Positions 8,688 through 18,014 of a stretch of 42,029 bases of DNA are shown here, one piece after another. Positions within the stretch are counted from its first letter, which is position 1. Each line of letters starts with the position of its first letter. Position numbers and translations under genes: made by a program. The notes under the pieces are model-generated. The model saw only the letters and a list, made by a program, of their open reading frames with translations. It had not been told where the DNA came from and searched no databases. Origin of the DNA: Mycobacterium sp. 1165178.9 (GTDB lineage: Bacteria > Actinomycetota > Actinomycetes > Mycobacteriales > Mycobacteriaceae); assembly GCF_001673555.1 (NCBI RefSeq), contig NZ_LZMB01000514.1:1-42029 (forward strand), in the 5' to 3' direction.

Positions 8688-11600
8688 GTGCCCCACGACG
8701 GTAAAGAGCGATCGCAGCGGATGCCCCGGTCGGTGGCCGCCATCGCGGGAATCGTGGGCCTGCTGCTGTGTCTGTCCGTCCCGCTGCTCCCGGTAAGACA
8801 GACCACCGCAACGGTCCTGTGGCCCCAGGGCAGCACGGACGGGCACGTCAGCCAGGTCACCGCCCCCCTGGTATCGGGGGCGCCCCGCGCGCTGGACATC
8901 TCGATTCCCTGCCCGGACATCGCCACCCTGCCCGCCGCCGGCGGTTTGGTCGTCTCGACCCTGCCGCCCGGCGGAATAGACGCCGGGAAGAACGGACTGT
9001 TCGTGCGGGCCAACGCCGACGTGGTCGTCGTCGCTTTCCGGGATACGGTGGCCACGGTCGCACAACGCGCAGCGGTCGCCGCCGGGGGTTGCAGCGTGCT
9101 GCACGTCTGGGCCAACGCCGGCGCGACGGGCGCCGATTTCGTCGGCATACCCGGCGCCTCCGGGGTACTGCCGGCCGAAAAGAAACCCCAGGTTGGCGGC
9201 GTCTTCACCGACATGAAGGTGCCCGCGGGGCCGGGGCTGTCGGCGCGCATCGACATTGACACCCGATTCATCACCGCGCCCACCGTCCTCAAGGAAGTGG
9301 TGATGGTCCTGGGCGCCCTGGCGGTGCTGACGGCCATCGTCGCGCTCGCGGTGCTGGACCGCCGCAGCCGGGGCGGCAGCACGCTACTCAACTGGCGCTC
9401 CCCGATCGCCTGGCTCTCCCGATACCGCCCCGGCACCCGCCTGGCCAATTGGCGGCGGGTGGGGATCGCGACCTGGATCGCCGACGCCGGGGTGATCGCG
9501 ACCCTGCTGCTGTGGCACGTTATCGGGGCCACCTCGTCGGACGACGGCTATAACCTGACCATCGCGCGCGTCGCCCCCGGCGCCGGCTACATCGCCAACT
9601 ACTACCGCTACTTCGGCACCACGGACGCGCCGTTCGACTGGTACCTCGCGCTGCTGGCCAAGATGGCCTCGGTGAGCACGGCCGGCGTCTGGATGCGGCT
9701 GCCCGCCACGGTCGCCGCAATCGGGTGCTGGCTGATCATCAGCCACTGGGTGCTGCGCCGGCTCGGGCCGGGCCGCGGCGGGCTCGCGGCCAACCGGGTC
9801 GCGGTGTTCACCGCGGGCGCGGTCTTCGTGGCCGCGTGGCTGCCGTTCAACAACGGCCTGCGGCCTGAACCGCTGATCGCCCTCGGTGTGCTGGTCACCT
9901 GGATGCTGATGGAACGTTCGATCGCGCTGCGCCGGCTGGCGCCCGCGGCGGTGGCCATCATCGTGGCGATGCTGACCGCGACGCTGGCGCCGCAGGGCCT
10001 GATCGCCGTCGCCGCGCTGTTGACCGGTGCGCGGGCCGTCGCCCAGACGATCCGGCGCCGCCGGACGACCGACGGACTGTTGGCGCCGCTGGCGGTGCTG
10101 GCGGCCGCGCTGTCGCTGATCCTTATCGTGGTGTTCCGCAGTCAGACGCTGGCCACGGTCGGCGAGTCGGCCCGGATCAAGTACAAGGTCGGCCCGACCA
10201 TCGCCTGGTACCAGGATTGGCTGCGCTACTACTTCCTCACGGTGGAGTCCAACCCCGACGGATCGATGGCCCGGCGATTCGCCGTGCTGGTGCTGCTGCT
10301 GTGCATGTTCGGCATGCTGGTCACCCTGCTGCGTCGCGGCCGGATCCCGGGCGTGGCCAGCGGCCCGGCGTGGCGGTTGATCGGGACCACGGCGTTCGGC
10401 CTGCTGTTGTTGACGTTCACGCCGACGAAGTGGGCGGTCCAGTTCGGTGCGTTCGCCGGGCTGGCCGGCGCGCTGGGCGCGGTCACCGCATTCGCCCTGG
10501 CCCGGATCGGCCTGCACAACCGCCGCAACCTGACGCTGTACGTCACCGCGCTGCTGTTCGTGCTGGCGGTGGCGACCTCCGGCGTCAACGGCTGGTTCTA
10601 CGTCGGCAACTACGGGGTGCCCTGGTACGACATCCAGCCGGTCGTCGCCAGCCACCCGGTGACGTCGATGTTTTTGGCGCTGTCGATCGCGACCGGCCTG
10701 CTGGCCGCCTGGCAGCACTTCCGGATGGACTACGCCGGGCACACCGAGGTCAAAGACAACCGGCGCAACCGGGTTCTCGCGTCGACCCCGCTGCTGGTGG
10801 TCGCGACCATCATGGTCGTCGGGGAAGTCGCCTCGCTGACCAAGGGCGCGGTGTTCCGCTACCCGCTCTACACCACCGGCAAGGCCAACCTCGCCGCGAT
10901 CAGTTCGGGGCTGTCGCCCGCCAGCTGCGCCATGGCCGACGACGTGCTGGCCGAGCCAGACCCCAATGCGGGCATGCTGCAGCCGGCGCCCGGGCAGACC
11001 TTCGGGCCGGACGGACCGCTGGGCGGCAGCAATCCGGTCGGCTTCAAACCTGACGGCGTGGGCGACGACCTGAGGTCGTACCCGGTGGTGACCAAGCCGG
11101 GTGTGGTGAATTCCACCGGCTCACCCAACAAACCCAATGCCACCATGACCGACTCCGCGGGGACGGCCGGCGGCAAAGGCCCCGTCGGGGTGAACGGCTC
11201 GCACGCGGCGCTGCCGTTCGGCCTGGACCCGGCCCGCACCCCGGTGATGGGCAGCTACGGCGAAAATTCGCTGGCCGCCACCGCGACCTCGGCGTGGTAC
11301 CAACTGCCGCCGCGTAGCCCGGACCGGCCGATCGTGGTGGTGACGGCGGCCGGCGCCATCTGGTCGTACAAGGAGGACGGCACCTTCACGTATGGGCAGC
11401 AGCTGAAACTGCAGTGGGGTGTCGCCCGTCCCGACGGCACCACCCAGCCGCTGGCGGAGGTGTATCCGATCGACATCGGGCCGGAGCCGGCGTGGCGCAA
11501 CCTGCGGTTCCCGCTGACCTGGGCGCCACCGGAGGCGAACGTGGCGCGCATCGTCGCGTACGACCCGAACCTGAGCTCGGATCAGTGGTTCGCCGTCACG

Positions 11601-12014
11601 CCGCCGCGGGTCCCGGTGCTGCAGACCCTGCAGCAATTGATGGGATCGCAGACCCCCGTGCTGATGGACATCGCCACGGCCGCGAACTTCCCCTGCCAGC
11701 ATCCGCTCTCCGAACACCTTGGCGTTGCGGAACTTCCGCAGTACCGCATCCTGCCCGATCACAAGCAGACGGCGGCGTCGTCGAACGGGTGGCAGGCCAG
11801 CGAGGACGGGGGCCCATTCCTTATCACTCAGGCGATGCTTCGTACCTCGACGGTCGCGACGTATCTGCGTGGCGACTGGCATCGTGACTGGGGATCCGTG
11901 GAGCAGTACTTCCGGTTGGTGCCGGCTGACCAGGCGCCGGACGCCGCAATCGAACAGGGTGTGATGACAGTGCACGGCTGGAGCCGGCAGGGACCGATTC
12001 GAGCACTCCCATGA
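8688..12014 (+). CDS. embA: EmbA, arabinosyltransferase (arabinogalactan)
   Basis: GT-C arabinosyltransferase that works with EmbB to form the branched hexa-arabinofuranosyl ends of arabinogalactan. Length 1108 aa against 1094 in M. tuberculosis. Start GTG 8688 ([15 protein letters not shown]) agrees with the M. tuberculosis N-terminus. Seen in order: first membrane segment about 17-33, [13 protein letters not shown], extracytoplasmic domain, [16 protein letters not shown] acidic motif, [26 protein letters not shown], then the C-terminal carbohydrate-binding domain with [20 protein letters not shown] and [12 protein letters not shown]. It ends GPIRALP, and its TGA overlaps the embB ATG by four bases, so embA and embB are coupled. 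It has its own upstream promoter because the arsR cassette separates it from embC. Confidence 0.96.
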   Translation: MPHDGKERSQRMPRSVAAIAGIVGLLLCLSVPLLPVRQTTATVLWPQGSTDGHVSQVTAPLVSGAPRALDISIPCPDIATLPAAGGLVVSTLPPGGIDAGKNGLFVRANADVVVVAFRDTVATVAQRAAVAAGGCSVLHVWANAGATGADFVGIPGASGVLPAEKKPQVGGVFTDMKVPAGPGLSARIDIDTRFITAPTVLKEVVMVLGALAVLTAIVALAVLDRRSRGGSTLLNWRSPIAWLSRYRPGTRLANWRRVGIATWIADAGVIATLLLWHVIGATSSDDGYNLTIARVAPGAGYIANYYRYFGTTDAPFDWYLALLAKMASVSTAGVWMRLPATVAAIGCWLIISHWVLRRLGPGRGGLAANRVAVFTAGAVFVAAWLPFNNGLRPEPLIALGVLVTWMLMERSIALRRLAPAAVAIIVAMLTATLAPQGLIAVAALLTGARAVAQTIRRRRTTDGLLAPLAVLAAALSLILIVVFRSQTLATVGESARIKYKVGPTIAWYQDWLRYYFLTVESNPDGSMARRFAVLVLLLCMFGMLVTLLRRGRIPGVASGPAWRLIGTTAFGLLLLTFTPTKWAVQFGAFAGLAGALGAVTAFALARIGLHNRRNLTLYVTALLFVLAVATSGVNGWFYVGNYGVPWYDIQPVVASHPVTSMFLALSIATGLLAAWQHFRMDYAGHTEVKDNRRNRVLASTPLLVVATIMVVGEVASLTKGAVFRYPLYTTGKANLAAISSGLSPASCAMADDVLAEPDPNAGMLQPAPGQTFGPDGPLGGSNPVGFKPDGVGDDLRSYPVVTKPGVVNSTGSPNKPNATMTDSAGTAGGKGPVGVNGSHAALPFGLDPARTPVMGSYGENSLAATATSAWYQLPPRSPDRPIVVVTAAGAIWSYKEDGTFTYGQQLKLQWGVARPDGTTQPLAEVYPIDIGPEPAWRNLRFPLTWAPPEANVARIVAYDPNLSSDQWFAVTPPRVPVLQTLQQLMGSQTPVLMDIATAANFPCQHPLSEHLGVAELPQYRILPDHKQTAASSNGWQASEDGGPFLITQAMLRTSTVATYLRGDWHRDWGSVEQYFRLVPADQAPDAAIEQGVMTVHGWSRQGPIRALP

Positions 12015-15000
12015 GCGTTACGACCGTCGACAAGCGCGAAGACGATAAGGCGGCCCCCCGCCAGGACATCCGCGTAACGCGCTGGGTGGCCACGATCGCC
12101 GGGCTGATCGGTTTCATCCTGTCGATCGCGACGCCGCTGCTCCCGGTCGTGCAGACCACCGCGCAGCTGAACTGGCCGCAGAACGGCCAGCTGAACAGCG
12201 TTACCGCGCCGCTGATCTCGCTGACACCGGTCGACGTGCACGTGACGGTGCCGTGTTCGGTGGTGCGCGCCCTGCCGCCCGAGGGCGGGGTCGTGCTCTC
12301 GACGGCGCCCAAGAAGGGCAAGGACGCCGCGCTCAACGCGTTGTTCGTGGTCGTCAACGGCAAGCGCGTCGATGTCACCGACCGCAACGTGGTGATCGCG
12401 AGTGCGGCACGGGATCAGGTGGCGTCCCCCCAATGTCAGCGCATCGAGATCACCTCGACGAAGGCGGGGGCCTACGCCACCTTCGTCGGACTGAATGATC
12501 CGGCGGGCAAACCGATCGGCGGCGGCTTCCCCGACCCGAACCTGCGGCCGCAGATCGTGGGGGTGTTCACCGACCTCAGCGGGCCGGCCCCGGCGGATCT
12601 GAAGCTGTCGGCGACCATCGACACCCGGTTCTCCACCACACCAACGACTTTGAAGCTCGCCGCGATGGTGCTGGCGATCGTGTCCACCATCGTCGCGCTT
12701 ATCGCGCTGTGGCGCCTCGACCAGTTGGACGGTCACCGGATGCGCCGGCTCATCCCGGCGAACTGGCGCACCTTCACCCTGGCCGACGTCACGGTGATCT
12801 CCGGCTTCGTGCTGTGGCATGTGATTGGGGCGAACTCGTCGGACGACGGCTACATCCTGGGCATGGCCCGCGTGGCCGACCGCGCCGGCTACATGTCGAA
12901 CTACTTCCGTTGGTTCGGTAGCCCCGAGGACCCCTTCGGCTGGTACTACAACCTGCTGGCGCTGATGACCCATGTCACCGACGCCAGCCTGTGGATGCGG
13001 TTGCCGGACTTGATCGCCGGAATAGTGTGCTGGCTGCTGCTCTCCCGTGAGGTGCTGCCCCGACTGGGGCCCGCGGTGGCCTCCAGCAAGGCGGCGAACT
13101 GGGCGGCGGGCATGGTCCTGCTGACCGCCTGGATGCCGTTCGACAACGGCCTGCGCCCCGAGCCGATCATCGCCGTCGGTTCCCTGATCACCTACGTCCT
13201 GATCGAACGCTCGATGCGCTACAGCCGGCTGACGCCGGCCGCGCTGGCGGTCGTCACCGCGGCGTTCACCCTCGGCGTCCAGCCCACCGGATTGATCGCG
13301 GTGGCCGCGCTGGTCGCTGGTGGCCGCCCCATCCTGCGAATTCTGGTGAAACGTCACCGCCTTGTCGGCACGTTGCCGCTCGTGGCGCCGATGCTGGCGG
13401 CCGGCACGGTGATCCTGACCGTGGTGTTCGCCGATCAGACGTTGTCAACGGTGTTGGAAGCCACCAGGATTCGAACCTCGATCGGGCCCAGTCAGGCTTG
13501 GTACACCGAGAACCTGCGCTACTACTACCTGATACTGCCCACCGTCGACGGGTCGCTGTCGCGCCGCTTCGGCTTTCTGGTCGCGGCGCTGTGCCTCTTC
13601 ACGGCAGTCTTCATCATGTTGCGGCGCAAGCGAATTCCCGGCGTGGCGCGCGGGCCGGCCTGGCGGCTGATGGGTGTCATCTTCGGCACCATGTTCTTCC
13701 TGATGTTCACCCCCACCAAGTGGGTCCACCACTTCGGGCTGTTCGCCGCGGTGGGAGCGGCGATGGCCGCGCTGACGACGGTGCTGGTGTCGCACGAGAT
13801 CCTGCGCTGGTCGCGCAATCGCATGGCGTTCCTGGCGGCGCTGCTCTTCGTCCTGGCGCTGTGTTTCGCCACCACGAACGGTTGGTGGTACGTGTCGAGC
13901 TTCGGTGTCCCGTTCAACAACGTGATGCCGAGGTTCCACGGAATCAGCGTCAGCACAGTCTTTTTCGCGCTGTTCGTTATTGTCGCACTGTACGCGGCGT
14001 ACTTGCACTTCGCGCCTAAGGACCGCGGCGAAGGACGGTTGGCGCGGGCGCTGACCGCCGCGCCCATCCCCATCGCGGCCGGCTTCATGGCGATGGTGTT
14101 CATCGCGTCGATGGTGGCCGGCATCGTTCGCCAGTACCCCACGTACTCCAATGCCTGGGACAACCTGCGCGAGTTCAGCGGTGGCTGCGGGTTGGCCGAC
14201 GACGTGCTCGTCGAGCCGGACAGTAATACCGGCTTCATGGCGCCGCTGCCGGGCAATTATGGCCCGCTCGGGCCGTTGGGTGGCGTCAACCCAATGGGAT
14301 TCACGCCCAACGGCGTGCCGGACCGCACCCTGGCCGAGTCGATCAAGGAGACGGAGGTGCCGCAGCCTGGCACAGACTACGACTGGGATGCGCCGACCAA
14401 GCTGAAGGCCCCGGGCGTCAACGGCTCGACGATGCCGCTGCCGTATGGTCTCGACCCCAACCGGGTGCCGCTGGCGGGCAGCTACACCACAGGCGCGCAG
14501 CAGCAGAGCAGACTCACCTCGGCGTGGTACCAGCTGCCGAAGCCCGACGACGGACACCCGCTGGTGGTGGTGACCGCCGCGGGCACCATCGCCGGCAACA
14601 GCATCCTGCACGGCCACACCAGCGGCCAGACCGTGGAGCTGGAATTCGGCAGGCCCGGTCCCGGCGGCTCGGTGCAGCCGGCCGGCCGGCTGGTGCCCTA
14701 CGACCTGTACGGCGAGCAACCGAAGGTATGGCGGAACCTGCGCTTCGCGCGCTCGGCGATGCCCACCGACGCGGTCGCGGTGCGGGTGGTCGCCGAGGAC
14801 TTGTCGCTGACACCGGACGACTGGATCGCGCTGACCCCGCCGCGAGTGCCCGAGCTGCGCTCGTTGCAGGAGTACATCGGTTCCAGGCGGCCAGTGCTGA
14901 TGGACTGGGCCGTGGGGCTGGCCTTCCCGTGCCAGCAGCCGATGCTGCACTCCAACGGCGTCACCGAGATCCCGGAGTTCCGCATCACGCCGGACTACAA

Positions 15001-15241
15001 CGCCAAGAAGCAGGACACCGACACCTGGCAGGACGGCGTCAACGGCGGGCTGCTGGGCATCACCGACCTGTTGCTGCGGGCCCACGTGATGTCGACGTAC
15101 CTGTCGAATGACTGGGGCCGTGACTGGGGATCGCTGCGCAAGTTCGACACCATCGCCGACGCGCGCCCGGCGCAACTCGACCTCGGCACCGCCACCCGGA
15201 CCGGATGGTGGTCACCCGGACCCATTCGCATCAAGCCGTAG
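12011..15241 (+). CDS. embB: EmbB, arabinosyltransferase, main ethambutol target
   Basis: Partner of EmbA in arabinogalactan arabinan synthesis. Length 1076 aa; M. tuberculosis EmbB has 1098, the difference lying partly in a loop after [10 protein letters not shown]. The ethambutol-determining region [17 protein letters not shown] is intact, and Met285 (ATG 12863-12865) equals Met306 of M. tuberculosis. The [12 protein letters not shown] segment has Pro385 (CCG 13163-13165) at the position of Gly406. [14 protein letters not shown] keeps the Gln497 equivalent. The C-terminal domain carries [20 protein letters not shown] and [15 protein letters not shown] overlaps the embA stop. Downstream sequence turns AT-richer and the next gene has its own ribosome binding site. 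Confidence 0.96.
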   Translation: MSVTTVDKREDDKAAPRQDIRVTRWVATIAGLIGFILSIATPLLPVVQTTAQLNWPQNGQLNSVTAPLISLTPVDVHVTVPCSVVRALPPEGGVVLSTAPKKGKDAALNALFVVVNGKRVDVTDRNVVIASAARDQVASPQCQRIEITSTKAGAYATFVGLNDPAGKPIGGGFPDPNLRPQIVGVFTDLSGPAPADLKLSATIDTRFSTTPTTLKLAAMVLAIVSTIVALIALWRLDQLDGHRMRRLIPANWRTFTLADVTVISGFVLWHVIGANSSDDGYILGMARVADRAGYMSNYFRWFGSPEDPFGWYYNLLALMTHVTDASLWMRLPDLIAGIVCWLLLSREVLPRLGPAVASSKAANWAAGMVLLTAWMPFDNGLRPEPIIAVGSLITYVLIERSMRYSRLTPAALAVVTAAFTLGVQPTGLIAVAALVAGGRPILRILVKRHRLVGTLPLVAPMLAAGTVILTVVFADQTLSTVLEATRIRTSIGPSQAWYTENLRYYYLILPTVDGSLSRRFGFLVAALCLFTAVFIMLRRKRIPGVARGPAWRLMGVIFGTMFFLMFTPTKWVHHFGLFAAVGAAMAALTTVLVSHEILRWSRNRMAFLAALLFVLALCFATTNGWWYVSSFGVPFNNVMPRFHGISVSTVFFALFVIVALYAAYLHFAPKDRGEGRLARALTAAPIPIAAGFMAMVFIASMVAGIVRQYPTYSNAWDNLREFSGGCGLADDVLVEPDSNTGFMAPLPGNYGPLGPLGGVNPMGFTPNGVPDRTLAESIKETEVPQPGTDYDWDAPTKLKAPGVNGSTMPLPYGLDPNRVPLAGSYTTGAQQQSRLTSAWYQLPKPDDGHPLVVVTAAGTIAGNSILHGHTSGQTVELEFGRPGPGGSVQPAGRLVPYDLYGEQPKVWRNLRFARSAMPTDAVAVRVVAEDLSLTPDDWIALTPPRVPELRSLQEYIGSRRPVLMDWAVGLAFPCQQPMLHSNGVTEIPEFRITPDYNAKKQDTDTWQDGVNGGLLGITDLLLRAHVMSTYLSNDWGRDWGSLRKFDTIADARPAQLDLGTATRTGWWSPGPIRIKP

Positions 15242-15414
15242 CCAGCGAACGAAGCACCGCGTTTTCAAATGGCGTTGCTTTGTCATTATTCATAGGTCGA
15301 ATAGTGCGCTGAATTAACGGCAGAGTAATTAGTTCTCCAGGTTTAACGGCACCATTTTCGGGACAATACTTATTCCGCTGTGATCCATTTCACACCACGG
15401 AAAAGGGTGCCCCT
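15242..15414 (+). promoter_or_regulatory. AT-richer gap after embB with a 9-bp direct repeat
   Basis: This gap is visibly less GC-rich than its neighbours. TTAACGGCA occurs at 15314-15322 and 15343-15351, 29 bp apart. GGAAAAGGG (about 15399-15407) is a ribosome binding site for the ATG at 15415. The promoter is not assignable with confidence; the ATACTTATTCC stretch near 15366-15376 is a candidate -10 area. Confidence 0.4.
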
Positions 15415-15930
15415 ATGCACACGCTGACACGCCTGGGAACCTGTACGGCCGCAGTCGCGCTGCTGGTCGCCCCGCCCTTGAGTTTGACCATCGGGACGGC
15501 CGCCGCCGAGGGCGGCGGCACGACCGTCGTTTTCGATAATTACCTGCGGCGTTGCGATTTCAGCAAGGTCGCCATCGCCCCCAAGGTGCCGGGCCCGATG
15601 CTCGGCACCGGCTCGGCCGTCATCCGCACCGGCGGTGGCCGGGCCGTAGCCGAGGTGCATCTGGTCGACGGCCCCGAGCCGGGCATGCATTACGACGTCG
15701 GCCTCATCGAAGAACCCCGCCCGTCCTCGTCGACCTGTGGGCCCGGGGACCCGGGAACCGCATTTACCGGTATGGATCTCGACGGCGCGGGAAACGGAAC
15801 GGCCACCGTTACCGACGCCCTTCGACCGGGCACGACCGGTGTGTGGGTGATTATCGAGCGGCCGAATGCAAACTCACAGAACCCGGGCGAGTTCTATACC
15901 TCTGAGTTCCTGGTGCCGGTGCGGGCGTAA
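15415..15930 (+). CDS. Secreted hypothetical protein
   Basis: 171-residue protein I do not recognise. Residues 1-31 form a typical signal peptide: short basic start (MHTLTRLG), hydrophobic core (TAAVALLVAPPLSLTI) and an AAA-type cleavage site before EGGG. The mature part is about 140 residues, rich in Gly, Pro, Val and Thr, with two cysteines (Cys47 and Cys108) that could form a disulfide. Strand-rich stretches such as TTVVFDNYL, AVAEVHLVDG and TGVWVIIERP suggest a small beta-sandwich, but no named domain can be claimed. It is preceded by a good ribosome binding site and followed by a hairpin, so it is probably transcribed alone. M. tuberculosis has Rv3796 at this place, which this does not resemble in size. 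Confidence 0.7.
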   Translation: MHTLTRLGTCTAAVALLVAPPLSLTIGTAAAEGGGTTVVFDNYLRRCDFSKVAIAPKVPGPMLGTGSAVIRTGGGRAVAEVHLVDGPEPGMHYDVGLIEEPRPSSSTCGPGDPGTAFTGMDLDGAGNGTATVTDALRPGTTGVWVIIERPNANSQNPGEFYTSEFLVPVRA

Positions 15931-15945
15931 CCACGGTCTGCACAC

Positions 15946-15970
15946 TCGTCGGCACAACCGTGCCCGACGA
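15946..15970 (+). terminator. Hairpin after the secreted protein gene
   Basis: TCGTCGGCAC pairs with GTGCCCGACGA across an AACC loop, with one bulged base, 15 bp after the stop of the secreted protein. The stem is strong but no T-run follows, as is common in mycobacteria. Confidence 0.5.
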
Positions 15971-15973
15971 AAC

Positions 15974-15989
15974 AGGGACTTCGGTCCCT
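15974..15989 (+). promoter_or_regulatory. DosR-box-like palindrome or UUCG-loop hairpin
   Basis: AGGGACTTCGGTCCCT is a perfect inverted repeat around TTCG. Its core GGGACTTCGGTCCC matches 12 of 14 positions of the DosR/DevR core GGGACTWWAGTCCC. TTGACG (15993-15998) follows and could be a -35. The same bases in RNA give a six-pair stem with a stable UUCG loop, so it could instead be a second terminator hairpin. The GarA-like fragment at 16047 and fadE35 at 16229 lie downstream. Confidence 0.45.
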
Positions 15990-16046
15990 ATCTTGACGCT
16001 TACGGCAAATGCTGCGATGTCGGAAGCAACGGGGTGAGAGGAAGCG

Positions 16047-16187
16047 GTGTCGGCGTCATACGAGGAGACAAGACAGCAACCCATCGCGCCGGGTGAAGCC
16101 CCCGTCGACTCCGCGGTGCTGAGCAACGGCGACGTGCTCCAGGTCGGCAATTTCCGGCTGATCTTTCTCACCGCCCTGGGCGGCTGA
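16047..16187 (+). pseudogene. Short ORF with GarA-like FHA C-terminal fragment
   Basis: A 46-codon frame from GTG 16047 to TGA 16185-16187, with GAGAGGAAG just upstream as a possible ribosome binding site. Residues about 19-42 (PVDSAVLSNGDVLQVGNF, then RLIFLT) closely resemble the end of the FHA domain of GarA (Rv1827), which as I recall reads PVDSAVLANGDEVQIGKF then RLVFLT. The rest of the FHA fold, including the phosphothreonine-binding loops, is missing, and the first 17 residues do not look like GarA. It is best read as a remnant of a duplicated garA-like gene; expression as a micropeptide cannot be excluded. Functional GarA regulates 2-oxoglutarate and glutamate metabolism, which this fragment could not do on its own. 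Confidence 0.6.
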
Positions 16188-16228
16188 CTCGCCGTGACCG
16201 CCACGCTCGGCGCGTAGCGTCATGATCC

Positions 16229-18004
16229 ATGAGCGACTACGCCGTCGAGGCGGTGGACCGGCTGCCGTTTTCCACCGACGAGAAATCCCAGCGCTACGCG
16301 ACGGAGAACTACCGCGGAGCCGTCGGGCTCAATTGGTACCTCACCGATCCCACGCTGCGGTTCACCATGGCCTACTACCTCGAGCCCGAGGAATTGGAGC
16401 TGGCCGAGCGCCACTTGACCCGCATCGGTGAACTGATGGGCGGCCCGGTGGCGCGGTGGGCCGAAGAAACAGATCGCAACCCACCGCAGCTGCGGCGCTA
16501 CGACCGGTGGGGTCACGACATCAGCGAGGTGGTGATGCCGGCCTCCTTCACGCAGTCCAAGCGGGCGGTTCTGGATGCCCAGCAGGCGCTGCGAACCGAG
16601 GCGCGCGAGGCGAAGATCAGCTCGTCGCTGCCCATGTTCGCGTCGAATTACCTGCTCAACCAAGCCGATATCGGGATGGGTTGCGCGTTGGGCACCGGCG
16701 GCGGCATGGTCCAGTCGCTGGTGGCCGCCTACGCGCCACCCGATGTGGCCGAACACGTGCTGGCCAAATTCGCCTCGGGCGAGTGGGCCGGCGAGACGGC
16801 GCAGCTGCTGACCGAACGCACCGGTGGCTCCGACTTGGGCGCGCTGGAAACTACCGCGACCCGGCAAGGTGACGCGTGGTTGCTGAACGGCTTCAAGTGG
16901 TTCGCGTCCAACTGCGCCGGGGAGGCCTTCGTCGTCATGGCGAAACCCGAAGGCGCACCGGACACTTCGCGAGGAGTCGCCAACTTCCTGGTGCTGCGCG
17001 CCCGCCGCGACGGCTCGCGGAACGGGGTCCGGGTCCGGCGGCTGAAGGACAAGCTGGGCACCCGATCGGTGGCCTCGGGTGAGGTCGAATTCGTCGACGC
17101 CGAAGCGTTTTTGCTGTCCGGTGAGCCCACCGACGCCGCTGCGGGTCCGTCCGACGGCAAAGGGCTGGGGCGCATGATGGAACTGACCAACGCCGCGCGC
17201 CTTGGCATCGCCTTGTTCGGGCTCGGCAATGCGCGCCGCGCCCTGGTCGAATCGCTGTGTTACGCCCGGCAACGCCGAGCGTTCGGCGGCGCGCTCATCG
17301 ACAAGCCGCTGATGCGGCGCAAACTCGCCGAGATGATCGTCGACGTCGAGGCGGCACAGGCGTTGGTGTTCGACGGCACCGGCGCCACCAACCATCGTCA
17401 GCCGCGCGGCATGCGACAACGGATCGCCGTGCCCGTCACCAAGCTCAAGGTGTGCCGGCTGGGGATCACCGCGGCGTCGGACGCGATCGAAATCCACGGC
17501 GGCAACGGCTATATCGAGACGTGGCCGGTGGCGCGGCTACTGCGCGACGCGCAGGTGAACACCATCTGGGAGGGGCCGGACAACATTCTGTGTCTGGATG
17601 TGCGGCGCGGCATCGAGCAGACCCGCGCGCACGAGACGCTGTTGGCCCGGCTGCGCGATGCGGTGTCGGTCGCCGACGACGGCGAAGCCACCCGGCTGGT
17701 CGCCGGCCGGATCGAGGACCTCGACGCGGCGATCACCGCGTGGACCAAACTCGACAGACAGCTGGCCGAGGCGCGGCTGTTTCCGCTGGCCCAATTCATG
17801 GGTGACGTCTATGCCGGTGCGTTGCTCATCGAGCAGGCAGCCTGGGAGCGCGCCGCCCGCGGTGGTGAGCGCAAAGCGCTCGTCGCGCGGCTCCACACCC
17901 AGCGCTATCTCGCCGATCGTGGAGCAATGCGCGGGATCGACTCCGACTCCGACGAGGCGCTGGAGCGCTTCGACGAACTGGTGGACGGCGCGTTCGAGCT
18001 GTAG
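16229..18004 (+). CDS. fadE35: FadE35, acyl-CoA dehydrogenase family (AidB/ACAD11-like)
   Basis: 591-residue flavoprotein of the large acyl-CoA dehydrogenase subgroup, near the 595 or so of M. tuberculosis FadE35 (Rv3797), which sits at the same place. Domains in order: N-terminal helical region to about 180, beta domain with TGGSDLGALETTATRQGD and LNGFKWFASNCAGEAFVVM, and C-terminal helical domain with ARRALVESLCYARQRRAFGG and EIHGGNGYIETWP, then WEGPDNILCLDV. These motifs fit FAD and acyl-CoA binding; the physiological substrate is not known. The start ATG 16229 is short of a clear ribosome binding site. It is convergent with accD4, only 10 bp apart, with no insertion element between them, unlike M. 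tuberculosis. Confidence 0.9.
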   Translation: MSDYAVEAVDRLPFSTDEKSQRYATENYRGAVGLNWYLTDPTLRFTMAYYLEPEELELAERHLTRIGELMGGPVARWAEETDRNPPQLRRYDRWGHDISEVVMPASFTQSKRAVLDAQQALRTEAREAKISSSLPMFASNYLLNQADIGMGCALGTGGGMVQSLVAAYAPPDVAEHVLAKFASGEWAGETAQLLTERTGGSDLGALETTATRQGDAWLLNGFKWFASNCAGEAFVVMAKPEGAPDTSRGVANFLVLRARRDGSRNGVRVRRLKDKLGTRSVASGEVEFVDAEAFLLSGEPTDAAAGPSDGKGLGRMMELTNAARLGIALFGLGNARRALVESLCYARQRRAFGGALIDKPLMRRKLAEMIVDVEAAQALVFDGTGATNHRQPRGMRQRIAVPVTKLKVCRLGITAASDAIEIHGGNGYIETWPVARLLRDAQVNTIWEGPDNILCLDVRRGIEQTRAHETLLARLRDAVSVADDGEATRLVAGRIEDLDAAITAWTKLDRQLAEARLFPLAQFMGDVYAGALLIEQAAWERAARGGERKALVARLHTQRYLADRGAMRGIDSDSDEALERFDELVDGAFEL

Positions 18005-18014
18005 GCGCGGCCCC

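Noticed and set aside
9384..10742. Minus-strand frame of 452 codons opposite embA
   Set aside because: Shadow of embA; composition is Gln/His/Arg-rich and there is no start signal.
15851..16204. Minus-strand frame of 117 codons over the embB-fadE35 island
   Set aside because: No ribosome binding site and no recognisable domain; it overlaps the secreted protein end and hairpins.
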